Shown here one piece after another: positions 30,764 to 42,859 of a stretch of DNA of 64,000 nucleotides. Below the pieces are notes generated by a model. The model did no database searches. It was not told the DNA's origin and worked only from the letters and a program-made list of their open reading frames with translations. A program made the translations under genes and the position numbers. The DNA lies in the NCBI GenBank assembly GCA_022559845.1, contig CM040126.1, positions 126,208,886 to 126,272,885 on the forward strand, written 5' to 3'. Source of the stretch: Amorphophallus konjac. Taxonomy: Eukaryota; Streptophyta; Magnoliopsida; Alismatales; Araceae. Each line of letters starts with the position of its first letter. Position 1 is the stretch's first letter.

Positions 30764-31410
30764 TTTCCTTTTGTTTCACGATGATGATGGTGGATAGGAC
30801 TTGTGTTTAGAAAGCTTGATATATGAATAAAATTGATGATTGGATTGAGTTTGAGCTTTGTTTGGGTTATGATGTGATTGCGAGGTTGGAATAGGATTTT
30901 TACCATTCACATGGCCACGAGCCAACCGCGCTTTCAGCTTCAACCTGCCCCTGCACACACAAAATATAGAAAATAGATTAAATCTGTTTTAGGCTTAACC
31001 CCTTGCCTATGACAAGTTAGGAAAGTGACCAGCTCTTGATCCTTGGTCAAGGGGATAAGCCTTATTAAATAGGCAAATAAAAAATGTCAAATGAATGCAA
31101 TGGATGCTATGAATGCAAATGAAGAAAATCTTTTTTTGGAGTTTTGAAAATATCTGATTTTTGTTTGAATTTTTAAAATATTTTTAATTTTGAACATATT
31201 TGATTTTTTTTTGAGTTTTGGAATATTTGATTTTTTTTAAGTTTTGAAATATCTGATTTTTTTTTGTGTTTTGGAACCAGCTCAGTCCTGACGACGGGGA
31301 ACCTCCTATTTCACCAGGGGCCTCCCGGGCTCAACGTGCAATATAAAGGACCACCCGTGGCCGGTGCTAACCTTGCTTTAATGGTGCTTCTGCCGAGGCC
31401 ATACCTGGGG
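30764..31410. other. 3' flank of pseudogene 2, non-coding
   Basis: AATAAA at 30826 is a possible polyadenylation signal. 31130-31275 is a tandem of about five units like GTTTTGGAATATTTGATTTTTTTT. 31280-31410 is GC-rich sequence that I cannot assign. It lies directly before the target site of element B. Confidence 0.5.
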
Positions 31411-32138
31411 TAGGATGTAAGACCCCGAGTTTCTGTGCAATTATTTAATTTCGTGAATAGTAAAAAAAAAAAAAAAATTTTGAATAGTAACTATGGTAAA
31501 TAGTAAATCGTAATTTTTTTGACTATCATATGAAAATACTTAAAAATGGTAGTTAATTAGTAAACACTTTAGTCTTCTATACTTGACCCTAATAAAATCA
31601 GTTACATGGCTTAATCGATGATTTAAGCTTGACTTAAAAACGCGGAAAACACTATTCACCCGAAAATACAACTACCGTAGAAAAATCTACAAAAATCACA
31701 TCTGATAGAGAGTATTTTTCTTAGCAACTTTGTCTTCTGGAGTTTCATCGGTAAAAATCAGAAACTCTCTCTATCGATTGAACCGTTGAACATTTGAGTT
31801 AAATTATTATGTTAATCTTAAGATTAGGAGATTAACCTTAAACCTCGTGATAAAATTCTATAAAAATCATAATCTGAAAGGGCATGTATTGATTAGCAAT
31901 TTTGTCTTCTGGGTCAATTTCATTAAAAATCGTTTGGTAACATTTAAAGGAGGTTTTAGTTAACTATTCCTTAATCCATAGGATTAGGCTTAGCTTAAGA
32001 CTAACCTACCTTGTGGAACACGTGAAAACGTGTTTTAGGTCGGCAAGAACACGGCTTGGACGCAGGGATGGGTTTTGCGGCTCTGACCAGTCTTGTGTGA
32101 AGTGTGTGAAGATTTCACACGTTCCTTCAAATGAAAAC

Positions 32139-32148
32139 TATAAATAGA
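32139..32148 (+). promoter_or_regulatory. TATA box of element B LTR
   Basis: CTATAAATAG followed by AAGCCCCC, the standard plant LTR form. Confidence 0.65.
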
Positions 32149-32448
32149 AGCCCCCTTAAGCCTTCCTTAGCAATCCTTAAGCCTAAACAAAGGAGACTCT
32201 GCTGCTACGTGCTGTGAAGGCTTCTGCAAATATCACTATTCATCTTCTTCCTCAAGACATCTCTTATTTTCCTTGGTTAAGGTAGGTAACCATGGCACAA
32301 ACCTCAAATTTGATAAATGGAATGAAAGGGCATGCTGTTAACTTCTAGAAATCATGTTTTATTATCCATTTGCATGCTTAAACTCATGAATTGAAGCCCC
32401 ATTACCGGATTATACTTCTGTTTTCAATATCCCCGTGTTACAGAGAAA

Positions 32449-32935
32449 GACGGCTCCACACGGACCGTTTATTTACTTTAACGGCCCCGTAACGACCGCC
32501 ATAGAGTACGTCTTAACGGCTTTTCATGAACCGTTTTGTCCCCTGGCATTCCACGGTTCACCCCAAACCGTTGTACATGCATAACGGTCAACCCGAGACC
32601 GCTTTAGAATAAATTTAGTAATATTATCATTTAAGTGTATTTTTTTATTACGGCTAGAAAACGACCGTTTTACATGATAAATGGCCCTACCATGACCGTT
32701 GTACCCTTTTACCCTAGAAACGGCCCCTGACCGACGTGTGTTAGCAGACAGCCGAAGGTAAATTCCTCAGACTAGAACGGCTGTTAGGGAACCGTTGTTT
32801 ATCCATTTAACGGTCATTCCCAGACCGCTGTTCTCCTGAAAACGGCCGTACTTAGACCGCTTAACAGAAACCTATTTCTGGTCCAATTTTCACCCAATAG
32901 GTTTAACGGCCCATTTTCAACTGTTTAACTTCCAG
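32449..32935. repeat. CGGY..RCCG palindrome array in LTR B
   Basis: About a dozen units at 30-45-bp spacing, e.g. AACGGCTTTTCATGAACCGT, ACGGTTCACCCCAAACCGT, AACGGTCAACCCGAGACCG, AACGGTCATTCCCAGACCG. They lie about 300-800 bp downstream of the TATA box, so in transcribed LTR sequence. The 3' LTR copy is at about 40244-40730. Confidence 0.85.
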
Positions 32936-34450
32936 AAAACCTGATTTTTGCTATTCTGACCCATTTAACAATGTTAAATAGTAAAAACTGATAATCCACA
33001 TAAATAACAAATAATGAGATGAGTAAATTTCTATTAATTGCAGTATCTATTTTGTTAAAGTGAAAATTATTGTAATTCACTTGTAACTTTGGATAAATTG
33101 GCTAATTACCATAAGCTAAAAATTTACCGTAGGTAATTTCTGTAAATTACTGTAAATCAGAAAATTACTGGCCAACTTATGGCAAGTCTTTGGCCAATTA
33201 ACCGGACACTCTATCCGGTAAACTTCACATTTTTACCGTGAGACAATTTACCGTGGTAAAATTACGGTTACATCATGACTATCGTTTTAACTTGATAAAT
33301 TGACCGATTACCCTTGGATAATCTTCGGTCATACTTGAGCCCGGAATTGACCAATGGACATTAAACTGAAATTGGTTGGTTTAATTGTTATTGGCAACCC
33401 GGTAAATATTTCACATAAATTATCTTATATTTAGATCATTATACTTAATACGGATTCTCTAGAACCGTATTTCTTGAAAAATACGACCCAAATGGTTCGT
33501 ATATTCTCGTTCTTCGGAACTTACTTCTCTTTCTCGAACGGCTTACTGTCACCCGTTCATTCTTGGCCCCGTGACTCGTTACTCATAAGAGTACGGCCCA
33601 GTGATTGCCGTACGAATACCTTGTTTTGGGTTTTTCGTTGTGTTTAAACTCTTGAATCAAAGGAGACAAGTGTCGTCCTTTACATCTTGTACCCGACAGA
33701 AATTCATCTGATTATATTGGCCATAATTGACTATGTCTAGACGGGGGATCGGTGATCCAATTGAAATGAAATGCCATCGCATCATAAGGGCCCAGTCTGG
33801 TCCTGGGGAGAGCGCCCGAAAAGATATTGAGCCCATTGGGATGTTTATGACAAGGGTGAGGCATTACACCCGAATACTTGACTTGACTTGTTACGTCTAC
33901 GACAAATTCTGGATACTCGACTCGTGTGTATTTACCTGGTTACATGTGTAACATACTTGCTGGCCAAATTTTCTTACTGTTACTTTACTTGTTCATTACT
34001 TGATAAATTGCTATATTTCTTGACTTTGCAAGTTATTTCTATCGTCATTCTTTATTTACTGCATTTCATATAAATTGGAAATCAATGGTTAATTACTTAA
34101 ACCTGTTTGTGGTTATCTACTGAGCGCGTTTAGCTCACTCCTACTGTTTCCCCTCTTTCCAGGTGACGAACATGTCAGGGATGGACTGGAGTGATATCGA
34201 GAGATAGTTTTAGTTTATTGAGTCAGTTTGTATCCGTATGAATTAGTGAGAAGTTGTTCTAGTTTGGATTACTATTCGAATGTAGTTGTCTACCCAAATG
34301 TACTCAGCATTTTATTATCAATAAAACTCTGATATTTACCTTTTCCAACCTTTTGTGCAATGGTTTGCAATGGTTCGGAATATTAAATTCTTGCTCGCGT
34401 GCCCCTAACTGTACGTCCCGAGATTCCGCATCGGGGCGTGACAGTTTAGT

Positions 34451-34462
34451 TGGTATCAGAGC
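34451..34462 (+). other. Primer-binding site of element B
   Basis: TGGTATCAGAGC, exact complement of the initiator-methionine tRNA 3' end, 7 bases after the LTR. Confidence 0.92.
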
Positions 34463-34702
34463 ATAGGTCGCATTGACCTAGAAATTTAGGTTAAAATTGT
34501 CCTAGGTTTCCTTCTCTCCTATAAGTTTAGGAAAAACTAGACCTTGTGAGATTTGGGTAGAAATCGGGTTAAGCTATTAATCGTAATCGTGTCTCACTCC
34601 TCTAGTTCTTTCTCTCTCATCTCATCTGAGAATTCTTTTCTCATAATAATCGACTCATAATAATCGACTCATGAACAACGGATTACCTTATAGGTACTTG
34701 AA

Positions 34703-37700
34703 ATGGCAGCCAATCGTGCTGAGATGAGGAATTTGCAACGTACGGTTCAAGGACTTACGCAAGCCTTGAATGCATTGGCTCAGGCAGGAGCTGGAGCCGG
34801 AGCGGCACCTCATGGCGCAGCTCATGGTACTGGTGAATTGTATCGGAATTTCCGAGGGATGAACCCGCCTAGGTTTGCTGGTTCAACCGATCCTGATGAA
34901 GCCGAGAACTGGCTCGACGAGATGGCAAGGATTTTTGAGGTCATGCAATGCACTGACCAGGAGCGTGTTCTCTTGTCCATTTTCCAACTGGAACGTGATG
35001 CGCGTACTTGGTGGGAGTCTATTAAACCGACTCTCGGTGACCAACAAGTCTCGTGGGAGGAATTCGAGGAATTCTTCAATGATAAATATTTTTCTGATCG
35101 CGTGCAAGAAAAGAAGGCCGCGGAATTCGCAGCTCTGAAGCAGCGAAGCTTATCGGTATCAGAATATGAAGCCCAGTTTGCAAGACTCTCTCGTTATGCG
35201 AGACATCTCATTTCAACTGAGAAAATGAAGGCGAAGCGTTTCCTTAACGGTCTTCGACTTCATTATATTAATCAACTGGCACCACTGGAAATTTCTACAT
35301 ATTCTGAGATGGTAAGAAAGGCACAAGTATTAGAAGATACATTGGAAATGACGGAAAGGATTCGTGGTCAAGGTAGTAAGAAGAATCAACCGAAGGCACT
35401 CAAGAATGATAAGACTGATTCTGGCACTGGTCCTAACAAGAAAAGACCTTTCACTAGTACTGGTTCTAGTTCTGGTTCTGGTTCGTGGAAGGGCAAGGCG
35501 CCAAGACAAGAAGACAAGAAACCTGATTCTGTGGTTCCATTCAAAGGCGTATGCCGATATTGTGATCGTCCCGGTCACAAAATGGAGGATTGTTGGCGCA
35601 AGCAAGGTGCATGTTTGCGATGTGGAAGCAAGGAGCACCGCATTCCCAACTGCCCCTTATTATCGGAACAAGCTATTCCGGCAAAACCTCTAAACGTCAA
35701 GAAGCCTCAAGGCAGGCTCCAGGCTCTTCATACAAAGGAAAAGGGTATCTCCGAGGATGGTGGACTCGTCGAAGGTACTCTCATTATATCCGACTTTCCG
35801 GCTTTTGTTCTATTTGATACTGGTGCAACACATTCTTTTATATCCCGGAGATTTGCTAAGTTATTAGCTATAGAACCTGTTTTGATGGACTCTCCGTTAG
35901 AGATATCAACCCCTATTGGGACCAGTTCAGCTATTCAGCATTATTATCCTTCTAGTAAAGTTATGGTGAATGATCGGAATTTTCCAGCCGACTTGATTTG
36001 CATAGACATGAAGGATTACGATGTAATCCTAGGAGCCGACTGGTTGGCCCAGTATGAGGTCAATGTTCACTGCAATTCTTGTTCGGTGTCTTTTTCTAAG
36101 CACCCCGGATTATTCTTCAAAGGAGTGAAACATCCTAGTCCGGTGTCTCTTATCTCGACTCTTCGTGCTGACAAGTTATTGAGGCGTGGATGCGAAGCTT
36201 TTCTGGCTTTTGTTCATGCGTCCCCTGAACAGCAGATCGAGATTAAGGATATTGCTATTGTTCGGGAATTTCCGGACGTATTTCCAGAGGAGTTACCAGG
36301 ACTTCCGCCTCAGCGTGAAGTTACATTCTCTATTGATCTTATTCCTGGATCATCTCCTGTTTCCAGAGCCCCTTATCGTATGTCTCCTGCGGAATTGCGG
36401 GAATTGAAGCAACAATTGTTAGAATTACTCGAGAAGGGTTTTATTCGCCCGAGTGTTTCCCCTTGGGGAGCTCCTGTATTGTTTGTTCGGAAGAAAGATG
36501 GTTCGATGAGGTTGTGCATCGACTATCGGCAACTCAACCAGATAACTATCAAGAATAAATATCCACTGCCGAGGATTGATGAGTTATTTGACCAGATTGC
36601 TGGAGCTTCGTATTTTTCTAAGATCGATCTTCGATCTGGGTATCATCAATTGAGAATTAAGGAAGATGATATTTACAAGTCAGCTTTTCGAAGCCGATAT
36701 GGTCACTTTGAGTTTGTCGTTATGCCCTTTGGGTTAACGAATGCACCGGCAGCTTTCATGCAACTTATGAACAATGTGTTCCGACCTTATCTTGATCAAT
36801 GGGTCGTGGTATTTATTGATGACATTTTGATCTACTCAAAGAGTGAAGAAGATCATGCCGAGCATCTAAGAACGGCTCTTCAATTATTGAGAGATCACCA
36901 ATTATATGCCAAATTCAGCAAGTGTGAATTTTGGCTGAGTGAAGTGTCCTTTCTAGGACATATTATTACTAAGGATGGAATTTCTGTGGATCCATCTAAA
37001 GTGGAAGCAGTCAAGAATTGGGAACAGCCTACTAATGCTACTGAAGTAAGGAGTTTTCTTGGCCTGGCTGGTTATTATCGAAGGTTCATTCAAGATTTCT
37101 CTAAAATTGCGGTACCTTTGACCAAATTAACCCGCAAAGAAATCAAGTTTGAGTGGTCAGCTGAATGCCAACGGAGTTTTCAAACTCTGAAGGATTGTTT
37201 GACTACTGCCCCTATTTTGACCTTACCTTCGGGTGAAGGCGGTTTTGTGGTCTACACAGATGCTTCTGGTATTGGCTTAGGCTGTGTGCTTATGCAGCAT
37301 GGCAAGGTGATTGCCTATTCTTCCAGGCAGTTAAGGAAACATGAAGTTAATTATCCCGTGCATGATCTGGAATTGGCAGCCGTAGTATTCGCATTAAAGA
37401 TTTGGAGGCACTATTTATATGGAGAATCATTCACGGTATTTTCGGATCACAAAAGTCTGAAATACTTATTTTCTCAAAAGGAATTAAACATGAGGCAAAG
37501 AAGGTGGTTGGAATATATAAAGGATTTCGACTTCTCTATCGAGTATCACCCTGGCAAAGGCAATGTCGTGGCTGATGCGTTAAGTCGGAAGCCTGTGGCT
37601 AAGTTATCCAGTCTTATGTTACAAGAATGGAAGTTACTAGAGCTGATGGCTAGTCTGGATCTCAATATTGATAATGATCGGATTTTGATTTCCCAGATGC

Positions 37701-39133
37701 AACTCAAGCCCGAACTGTTAGTGGAAATCAAGCTATTACAAGATATTGATCCCGAGCTAGTCGAGATTAAGGAAAACTTAAGTGGCAGACCTGACTTCTC
37801 GATAGCCAATGATGGAAGACTGGTGTTTCAAGGTAGAACTTGTGTACCGGATGAGGCTAATATAAAGAATCGGATCCTTGAAGAAGCACATAGATCCCGA
37901 TACACTATCCATCCGGGAGGCACTAAGATGTTCAAAGACTTGAAGAGGACATTTTGGTGGCCAAACATGAAAAGGGAAATTGCAGATTTTGTAAGCAGAT
38001 GTCTTGTTTGTCAACAAGTAAAGGCCGAGCATTTTAGACCGGCAGGTAAATTGAAACCACTTGATATTCCCCAATGGAAGTGGGAGAGTATTGGTATGGA
38101 CTTTATTATGGGTCTTCCTAAGACTCGAGGTGGCTATGATGCAATATGGGTCATCGTGGATCGATTGACTAAGTCAGCCCATTTTCTAGCTATTAAGTCC
38201 AAGTGGACGGTTGATGTACTAGCAGCATTATATCTGAAGGAAGTGGTTAGACTTCATGGTATTCCAGTCAGCATTGTGTCTGACCGAGACCCGAGATTTA
38301 CATCTCATTTCTGGAAGGGTTTGCAAGAATCTCTTGGTACCCGTCTGAATTTCAGTACTGCATTTCATCCGCAGACAGATGGACAGACCGAGAGAACAAA
38401 TCAGATTGTGGAAGATATGTTGAGAGCTTGTATGATTGACTTCGATGGCAGCTGGAGTGATCATTTGGCATTGATAGAATTCGCCTATAACAATAGTTAT
38501 CAATCCAGCATACAAATGGCACCTTTCGAGGCTTTGTATGGAAGGAGTTGTCGTTCTCCATTATGTTGGGATGAGATTGGCGAGAAGCAATGGCTTGGAC
38601 CGGATCTTGTCTCAGAATCATCACAGAATATTCGAATTATTCGAGACCGGTTACTTGTAGCTCAATCAAGGCAGAAAAGTTATGCTGATAATAGAAGAAG
38701 AGATTTGAAATTCCAGATTGGCGAGCATGTATTTTTGAAGGTCTCTCCGTCGAGAGGTATTCGCCGATTCGGTATTCATGGCAAGTTAAGCCCAAGGTAT
38801 ATTGGTCCATTTGAGATCCTTGATCGAGTGGGTGAAGTCGCCTATAGATTGGCCTTACCTCCTCAACTAGCTGGAGTACACAACGTGTTCCATGTTTCTA
38901 TGCTTCGGAAATACGTGTACGACCCTAGTCACGTCATTCAACATGCGGACCTCGAAGTGAAGAAGGACTTGTCTTATGAAGAAAGACCAGTGAAGATTCT
39001 GGATCGGAAAGAGCAACAACTTCGGAATCGTTCCATACCGATGGTTAAAATACAATGGAGTCGGCGTGGAATAGAAGAAGCTACATGGGAATCCGAGGAC
39101 GCTATACGGAAGCGTTATCCCGATCTACTCTAG
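34703..39133 (+). CDS. gag-pol: Chromovirus gag-pol polyprotein, intact
   Basis: 1476 codons without a stop. Order: gag domain (about 65-215, with DARTWWES and [15 protein letters not shown]), two CCHC knuckles (about 283-316, [14 protein letters not shown] and [14 protein letters not shown]), protease (FDTGATHSF, near 371), reverse transcriptase (catalytic FIDDIL near 705), RNase H (YTDAS near 851, ADALSR at its end), integrase with HHCC zinc region (about 1062-1105) and catalytic Asp (MDFIMG near 1132), Asp (SDRDPRF near 1192) and Glu (DGQTERTN near 1228), and a C-terminal chromodomain (about 1425-1476, [20 protein letters not shown]). This set and order define Tekay-type chromoviruses. The ATG at 34703 follows the leader and starts like element A gag. 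All catalytic residues I can check are present. Confidence 0.97.
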   Translation: MAANRAEMRNLQRTVQGLTQALNALAQAGAGAGAAPHGAAHGTGELYRNFRGMNPPRFAGSTDPDEAENWLDEMARIFEVMQCTDQERVLLSIFQLERDARTWWESIKPTLGDQQVSWEEFEEFFNDKYFSDRVQEKKAAEFAALKQRSLSVSEYEAQFARLSRYARHLISTEKMKAKRFLNGLRLHYINQLAPLEISTYSEMVRKAQVLEDTLEMTERIRGQGSKKNQPKALKNDKTDSGTGPNKKRPFTSTGSSSGSGSWKGKAPRQEDKKPDSVVPFKGVCRYCDRPGHKMEDCWRKQGACLRCGSKEHRIPNCPLLSEQAIPAKPLNVKKPQGRLQALHTKEKGISEDGGLVEGTLIISDFPAFVLFDTGATHSFISRRFAKLLAIEPVLMDSPLEISTPIGTSSAIQHYYPSSKVMVNDRNFPADLICIDMKDYDVILGADWLAQYEVNVHCNSCSVSFSKHPGLFFKGVKHPSPVSLISTLRADKLLRRGCEAFLAFVHASPEQQIEIKDIAIVREFPDVFPEELPGLPPQREVTFSIDLIPGSSPVSRAPYRMSPAELRELKQQLLELLEKGFIRPSVSPWGAPVLFVRKKDGSMRLCIDYRQLNQITIKNKYPLPRIDELFDQIAGASYFSKIDLRSGYHQLRIKEDDIYKSAFRSRYGHFEFVVMPFGLTNAPAAFMQLMNNVFRPYLDQWVVVFIDDILIYSKSEEDHAEHLRTALQLLRDHQLYAKFSKCEFWLSEVSFLGHIITKDGISVDPSKVEAVKNWEQPTNATEVRSFLGLAGYYRRFIQDFSKIAVPLTKLTRKEIKFEWSAECQRSFQTLKDCLTTAPILTLPSGEGGFVVYTDASGIGLGCVLMQHGKVIAYSSRQLRKHEVNYPVHDLELAAVVFALKIWRHYLYGESFTVFSDHKSLKYLFSQKELNMRQRRWLEYIKDFDFSIEYHPGKGNVVADALSRKPVAKLSSLMLQEWKLLELMASLDLNIDNDRILISQMQLKPELLVEIKLLQDIDPELVEIKENLSGRPDFSIANDGRLVFQGRTCVPDEANIKNRILEEAHRSRYTIHPGGTKMFKDLKRTFWWPNMKREIADFVSRCLVCQQVKAEHFRPAGKLKPLDIPQWKWESIGMDFIMGLPKTRGGYDAIWVIVDRLTKSAHFLAIKSKWTVDVLAALYLKEVVRLHGIPVSIVSDRDPRFTSHFWKGLQESLGTRLNFSTAFHPQTDGQTERTNQIVEDMLRACMIDFDGSWSDHLALIEFAYNNSYQSSIQMAPFEALYGRSCRSPLCWDEIGEKQWLGPDLVSESSQNIRIIRDRLLVAQSRQKSYADNRRRDLKFQIGEHVFLKVSPSRGIRRFGIHGKLSPRYIGPFEILDRVGEVAYRLALPPQLAGVHNVFHVSMLRKYVYDPSHVIQHADLEVKKDLSYEERPVKILDRKEQQLRNRSIPMVKIQWSRRGIEEATWESEDAIRKRYPDLL

Positions 39134-39190
39134 GTAAGCGATATTTTTACCGTATTTTGGTCCAGTGAATTTGGAGGACCAAATTCTTTA

Positions 39191-39202
39191 AGTAGGGGAG
39201 GG
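39191..39202 (+). other. Polypurine tract of element B
   Basis: AGTAGGGGAGGG directly before the 3' LTR, in the same context (AATTTGGAGGACCAAATTCTTT) as in A and C. It primes plus-strand DNA synthesis in this family. Confidence 0.85.
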
Positions 39203-42200
39203 TGTAAGACCCCGAGTTTCTGTGCAATTATTTAATTTCGTGAATAGTAAAAAAAAAAAAATTTTGAATAGTAACTATGGTAAATAGTAAATCGTAATTT
39301 TTTTGACTATCATATGAAAATACTTAAAAATGGTAGTTAATTAGTAAACACTATGGTAAACACTTTAGTCTTCTATACTTGACCCTAATAAAATCAGTTA
39401 CATGGCTTAATCGATGATTTAAGCTTGACTTAAAAACGCGGAAAACACTATTCACCCGAAAATACAACTACCGTAGAAAAATCTACAAAAATCACATCTG
39501 ATAGAGAGTATTTTTCTTAGCAACTTTGTCTTCTGGAGTTTCATCGGTAAAAATCAGAAACTCTCTCTATCGATTGAACCGTTGAACATTTGAGTTAAAT
39601 TATTATGTTAATCTTAAGATTAGGAGATTAACCTTAAACCTCGTGATAAAATTCTATAAAAATCATAATCTGAAAGGGCATGTATTGATTAGCAATTTTG
39701 TCTTCTGGGTCAATTTCATTAAAAATCGTTTGGTAACATTTAAAGGAGGTTTTAGTTAACTATTCCTTAATCCATAGGATTAGGCTTAGCTTAAGACTAA
39801 CCTACCTTGTGGAACACGTGAAAACGTGTTTTAGGTCGGCAAGAACACGGCTTGGACGCAGGGATGGGTTTTGCGGCTCTGACCAGTCTTGTGTGAAGTG
39901 TGTGAAGATTTCACACGTTCCTTCAAATGAAAACTATAAATAGAAGCCCCCTTAAGCCTTCCTTAGCAATCCTTAAGCCTAAACAAAGGAGACTCTGCTG
40001 CTACGTGCTGTGAAGGCTTCTGCAAATATCACTATTCATCTTCTTCCTCAAGACATCTCTTATTTTCCTTGGTTAAGGTAGGTAACCATGGCACAAACCT
40101 CAAATTTGATAAATGGAATGAAAGGGCATGCTGTTAACTTCTAGAAATCATGTTTTATTATCCATTTGCATGCTTAAACTCATGAATTGAAGCCCCATTA
40201 CCGGATTATACTTCTGTTTTCAATATCCCCGTGTTACAGAGAAAGACGGCTCCACACGGACCGTTTATTTACTTTAACGGCCCCGTAACGACCGCCATAG
40301 AGTACGTCTTAACGGCTTTTCATGAACCGTTTTGTCCCCTGGCATTCCACGGTTCACCCCAAACCGTTGTACATGCATAACGGTCAACCCGAGACCGCTT
40401 TAGAATAAATTTAGTAATATTATCATTTAAGTGTATTTTTTTATTACGGCTAGAAAACGACCGTTTTACATGATAAATGGCCCTACCATGACCGTTGTAC
40501 CCTTTTACCCTAGAAACGGCCCCTGACCGACGTGTGTTAGCAGACAGCCGAAGGTAAATTCCTCAGACTAGAACGGCTGTTAGGGAACCGTTGTTTATCC
40601 ATTTAACGGTCATTCCCAGACCGCTGTTCTCCTGAAAACGGCCGTACTTAGACCGCTTAACAGAAACCTATTTCTGGTCCAATTTTCACCCAATAGGTTT
40701 AACGGCCCATTTTCAACTGTTTAACTTCCAGAAAACCTGATTTTTGCTATTCTGACCCATTTAACAATGTTAAATAGTAAAAACTGATAATCCACATAAA
40801 TAACAAATAATGAGATGAGTAAATTTCTATTAATTGCAGTATCTATTTTGTTAAAGTGAAAATTATTGTAATTCACTTGTAACTTTGGATAAATTGGCTA
40901 ATTACCATAAGCTAAAAATTTACCGTAGGTAATTTCTGTAAATTACTGTAAATCAGAAAATTACTGGCCAACTTATGGCAAGTCTTTGGCCAATTAACCG
41001 GACACTCTATCCGGTAAACTTCACATTTTTACCGTGAGACAATTTACCGTGGTAAAATTACGGTTACATCATGACTATCGTTTTAACTTGATAAATTGAC
41101 CGATTACCCTTGGATAATCTTCGGTCATACTTGAGCCCGGAATTGACCAATGGACATTAAACTGAAATTGGTTGGTTTAATTGTTATTGGCAACCCGGTA
41201 AATATTTCACATAAATTATCTTATATTTAGATCATTATACTTAATACGGATTCTCTAGAACCGTATTTCTTGAAAAATACGACCCAAATGGTTCGTATAT
41301 TCTCGTTCTTCGGAACTTACTTCTCTTTCTCGAACGGCTTACTGTCACCCGTTCATTCTTGGCCCCGTGACTCGTTACTCATAAGAGTACGGCCCAGTGA
41401 TTGCCGTACGAATACCTTGTTTTGGGTTTTTCGTTGTGTTTAAACTCTTGAATCAAAGGAGACAAGTGTCGTCCTTTACATCTTGTACCCGACAGAAATT
41501 CATCTGATTATATTGGCCATAATTGACTATGTCTAGACGGGGGATCGGTGATCCAATTGAAATGAAATGCCATCGCATCATAAGGGCCCAGTCTGGTCCT
41601 GGGGAGAGCGCCCGAAAAGATATTGAGCCCATTGGGATGTTTATGACAAGGGTGAGGCATTACACCCGAATACTTGACTTGACTTGTTACGTCTACGACA
41701 AATTCTGGATACTCGACTCGTGTGTATTTACCTGGTTACATGTGTAACATACTTGCTGGCCAAATTTTCTTACTGTTACTTTACTTGTTCATTACTTGAT
41801 AAATTGCTATATTTCTTGACTTTGCAAGTTATTTCTATCGTCATTCTTTATTTACTGCATTTCATATAAATTGGAAATCAATGGTTAATTACTTAAACCT
41901 GTTTGTGGTTATCTACTGAGCGCGTTTAGCTCACTCCTACTGTTTCCCCTCTTTCCAGGTGATGACCATGTCAGGGATGGACTAGAGTGATACGAGAGTT
42001 AGTTTTAGCTTATTGAGTCAGTTTGTATCCTTATGTAATAGTGAGAAGTTGTTCTAGTTTGGATTACTATTCGAATGTAGTTGTCTACCCAAATGTACTC
42101 AGCATTTTATTATCAATAAAACTCTGATATTTACCTTTTCCAACCTTTTGTGCAATGGTTTGCAATGGTTCGGAATATTAAATTCTTGCTCGCGTGCCCC

Positions 42201-42238
42201 TAACTGTACGTCCCGAGATTCCGCATCGGGGCGTGACA
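39203..42238 (+). repeat. Element B, 3' LTR
   Basis: 3036 bp, nearly identical to the 5' LTR. A 12-bp TATGGTAAACAC duplication near 39353, a shorter A-run, and eight to ten differences packed into about 95 bp near 41960-42055 are the only changes I noted. Confidence 0.95.
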
Positions 42239-42859
42239 TAGGATCCCTTCCTTGGAAAATAAAACAGATTTTAATAGAAAAACTGGCAATAGGTATAAAG
42301 GTCATTAGGGCTTGAGTTCTTCTCACGACACCCCCTTTTCAAAGAATTTGGTCTGTCGCGCCGGGGCTTTGCATCCATCATCGAACCTATTTCCGCCCTA
42401 GGCACGCATACGACCGGGCTCATAACGTCCCGTGGGGAAGCTGTACAGCCACTCTTGTCGTGCCTAGTTTCATTGTTTGGGGACTTTCAAATTTTTGATG
42501 GCTTCGAGCTTTGGGCGAGCCTTTAGCCTTGATTTTTGCCCCTTTTCTTCATTTCTTTCTTGTTCTTATGCGGAATAAGGTCATAATGGACTGCCCCTAT
42601 TTGAGACCTCTTTTATAGGGGGAGTCTAGATCGGTTCTCGCCTCCTTTTCACCCTTTACCCCTACTTTCAGCCGAGAGAGAAGGAAAAAATAAGGACTTT
42701 CACCCTTTCCGAAGCATGGCCAAAGGAGAAACGGTGTTTATGCAAAAGAAAGAAACCAACCCACGAGGGGTTGTGTAGTGTGTGAATGTTGAACCGGGGA
42801 TTTTCCTTTTGTGATCAAGCGAAGGCGCACCCCGCCACCAAGTCGTCGCTGGTTTGACT
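42239..42859 (-). other. 3' non-coding region after Tat pol
   Basis: Minus-strand sequence downstream of the Tat integrase. A purine run GAAAAGGGGG followed by TGTCGTGAGAAG (boundary at 42330) could be a polypurine tract and LTR start, in which case only 92 bp of 3' LTR remain here and the rest lies left of element B. A TATA-like CCTATAAAAGAGG on the minus strand is near 42615. No ORF. Confidence 0.35.

Larger units (their letters stand above)
31416..34443 (+). repeat. Element B, 5' LTR
   Basis: 3028 bp, TGTAAGACCCCG to GGGGCGTGACA. TATA box CTATAAATAG at 32139-32148. Palindrome array at 32449-32935, a 7-bp-arm palindrome GTACGGC..GCCGTAC near 33594, and hairpin GAGC-GCGTTTA-GCTC at 34122-34136 followed by TTTCCAGGTGACGA. 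Confidence 0.95.
31416..42238 (+). mobile_element. Element B: complete Tekay/Del-type LTR retrotransposon
   Basis: 10.8-kb element with LTRs 31416-34443 and 39203-42238, target duplication TAGGA (31411-31415 and 42239-42243), primer site, polypurine tract and one uninterrupted gag-pol ORF. The LTRs are nearly identical apart from an A-run length change, a 12-bp duplication near 39353, and a cluster of differences near 34165-34260. This makes B the youngest datable insertion here and a candidate for recent or current activity. It inserted into the 3' region of the minus-strand Tat element or its neighbour. Confidence 0.96.

Noticed and set aside
33727..33951. 74-codon ORF, exactly repeated at 41523-41747
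   Set aside because: Identity is explained by the two LTRs of element B. No coding features.
34451..34462. tRNA gene fragments at TGGTATCAGAGC (also 59426 and 11536)
   Set aside because: Only the 12 bases complementary to a tRNA 3' end are present, directly after LTRs. They are primer-binding sites.
42239..42330. Definite 3' LTR start of the Tat element at 42330
   Set aside because: The purine run plus TGTCGTGAG fits, but no second copy is in the window, and the TGTTGACACCC-type start at 23857 competes. Kept only as an alternative.
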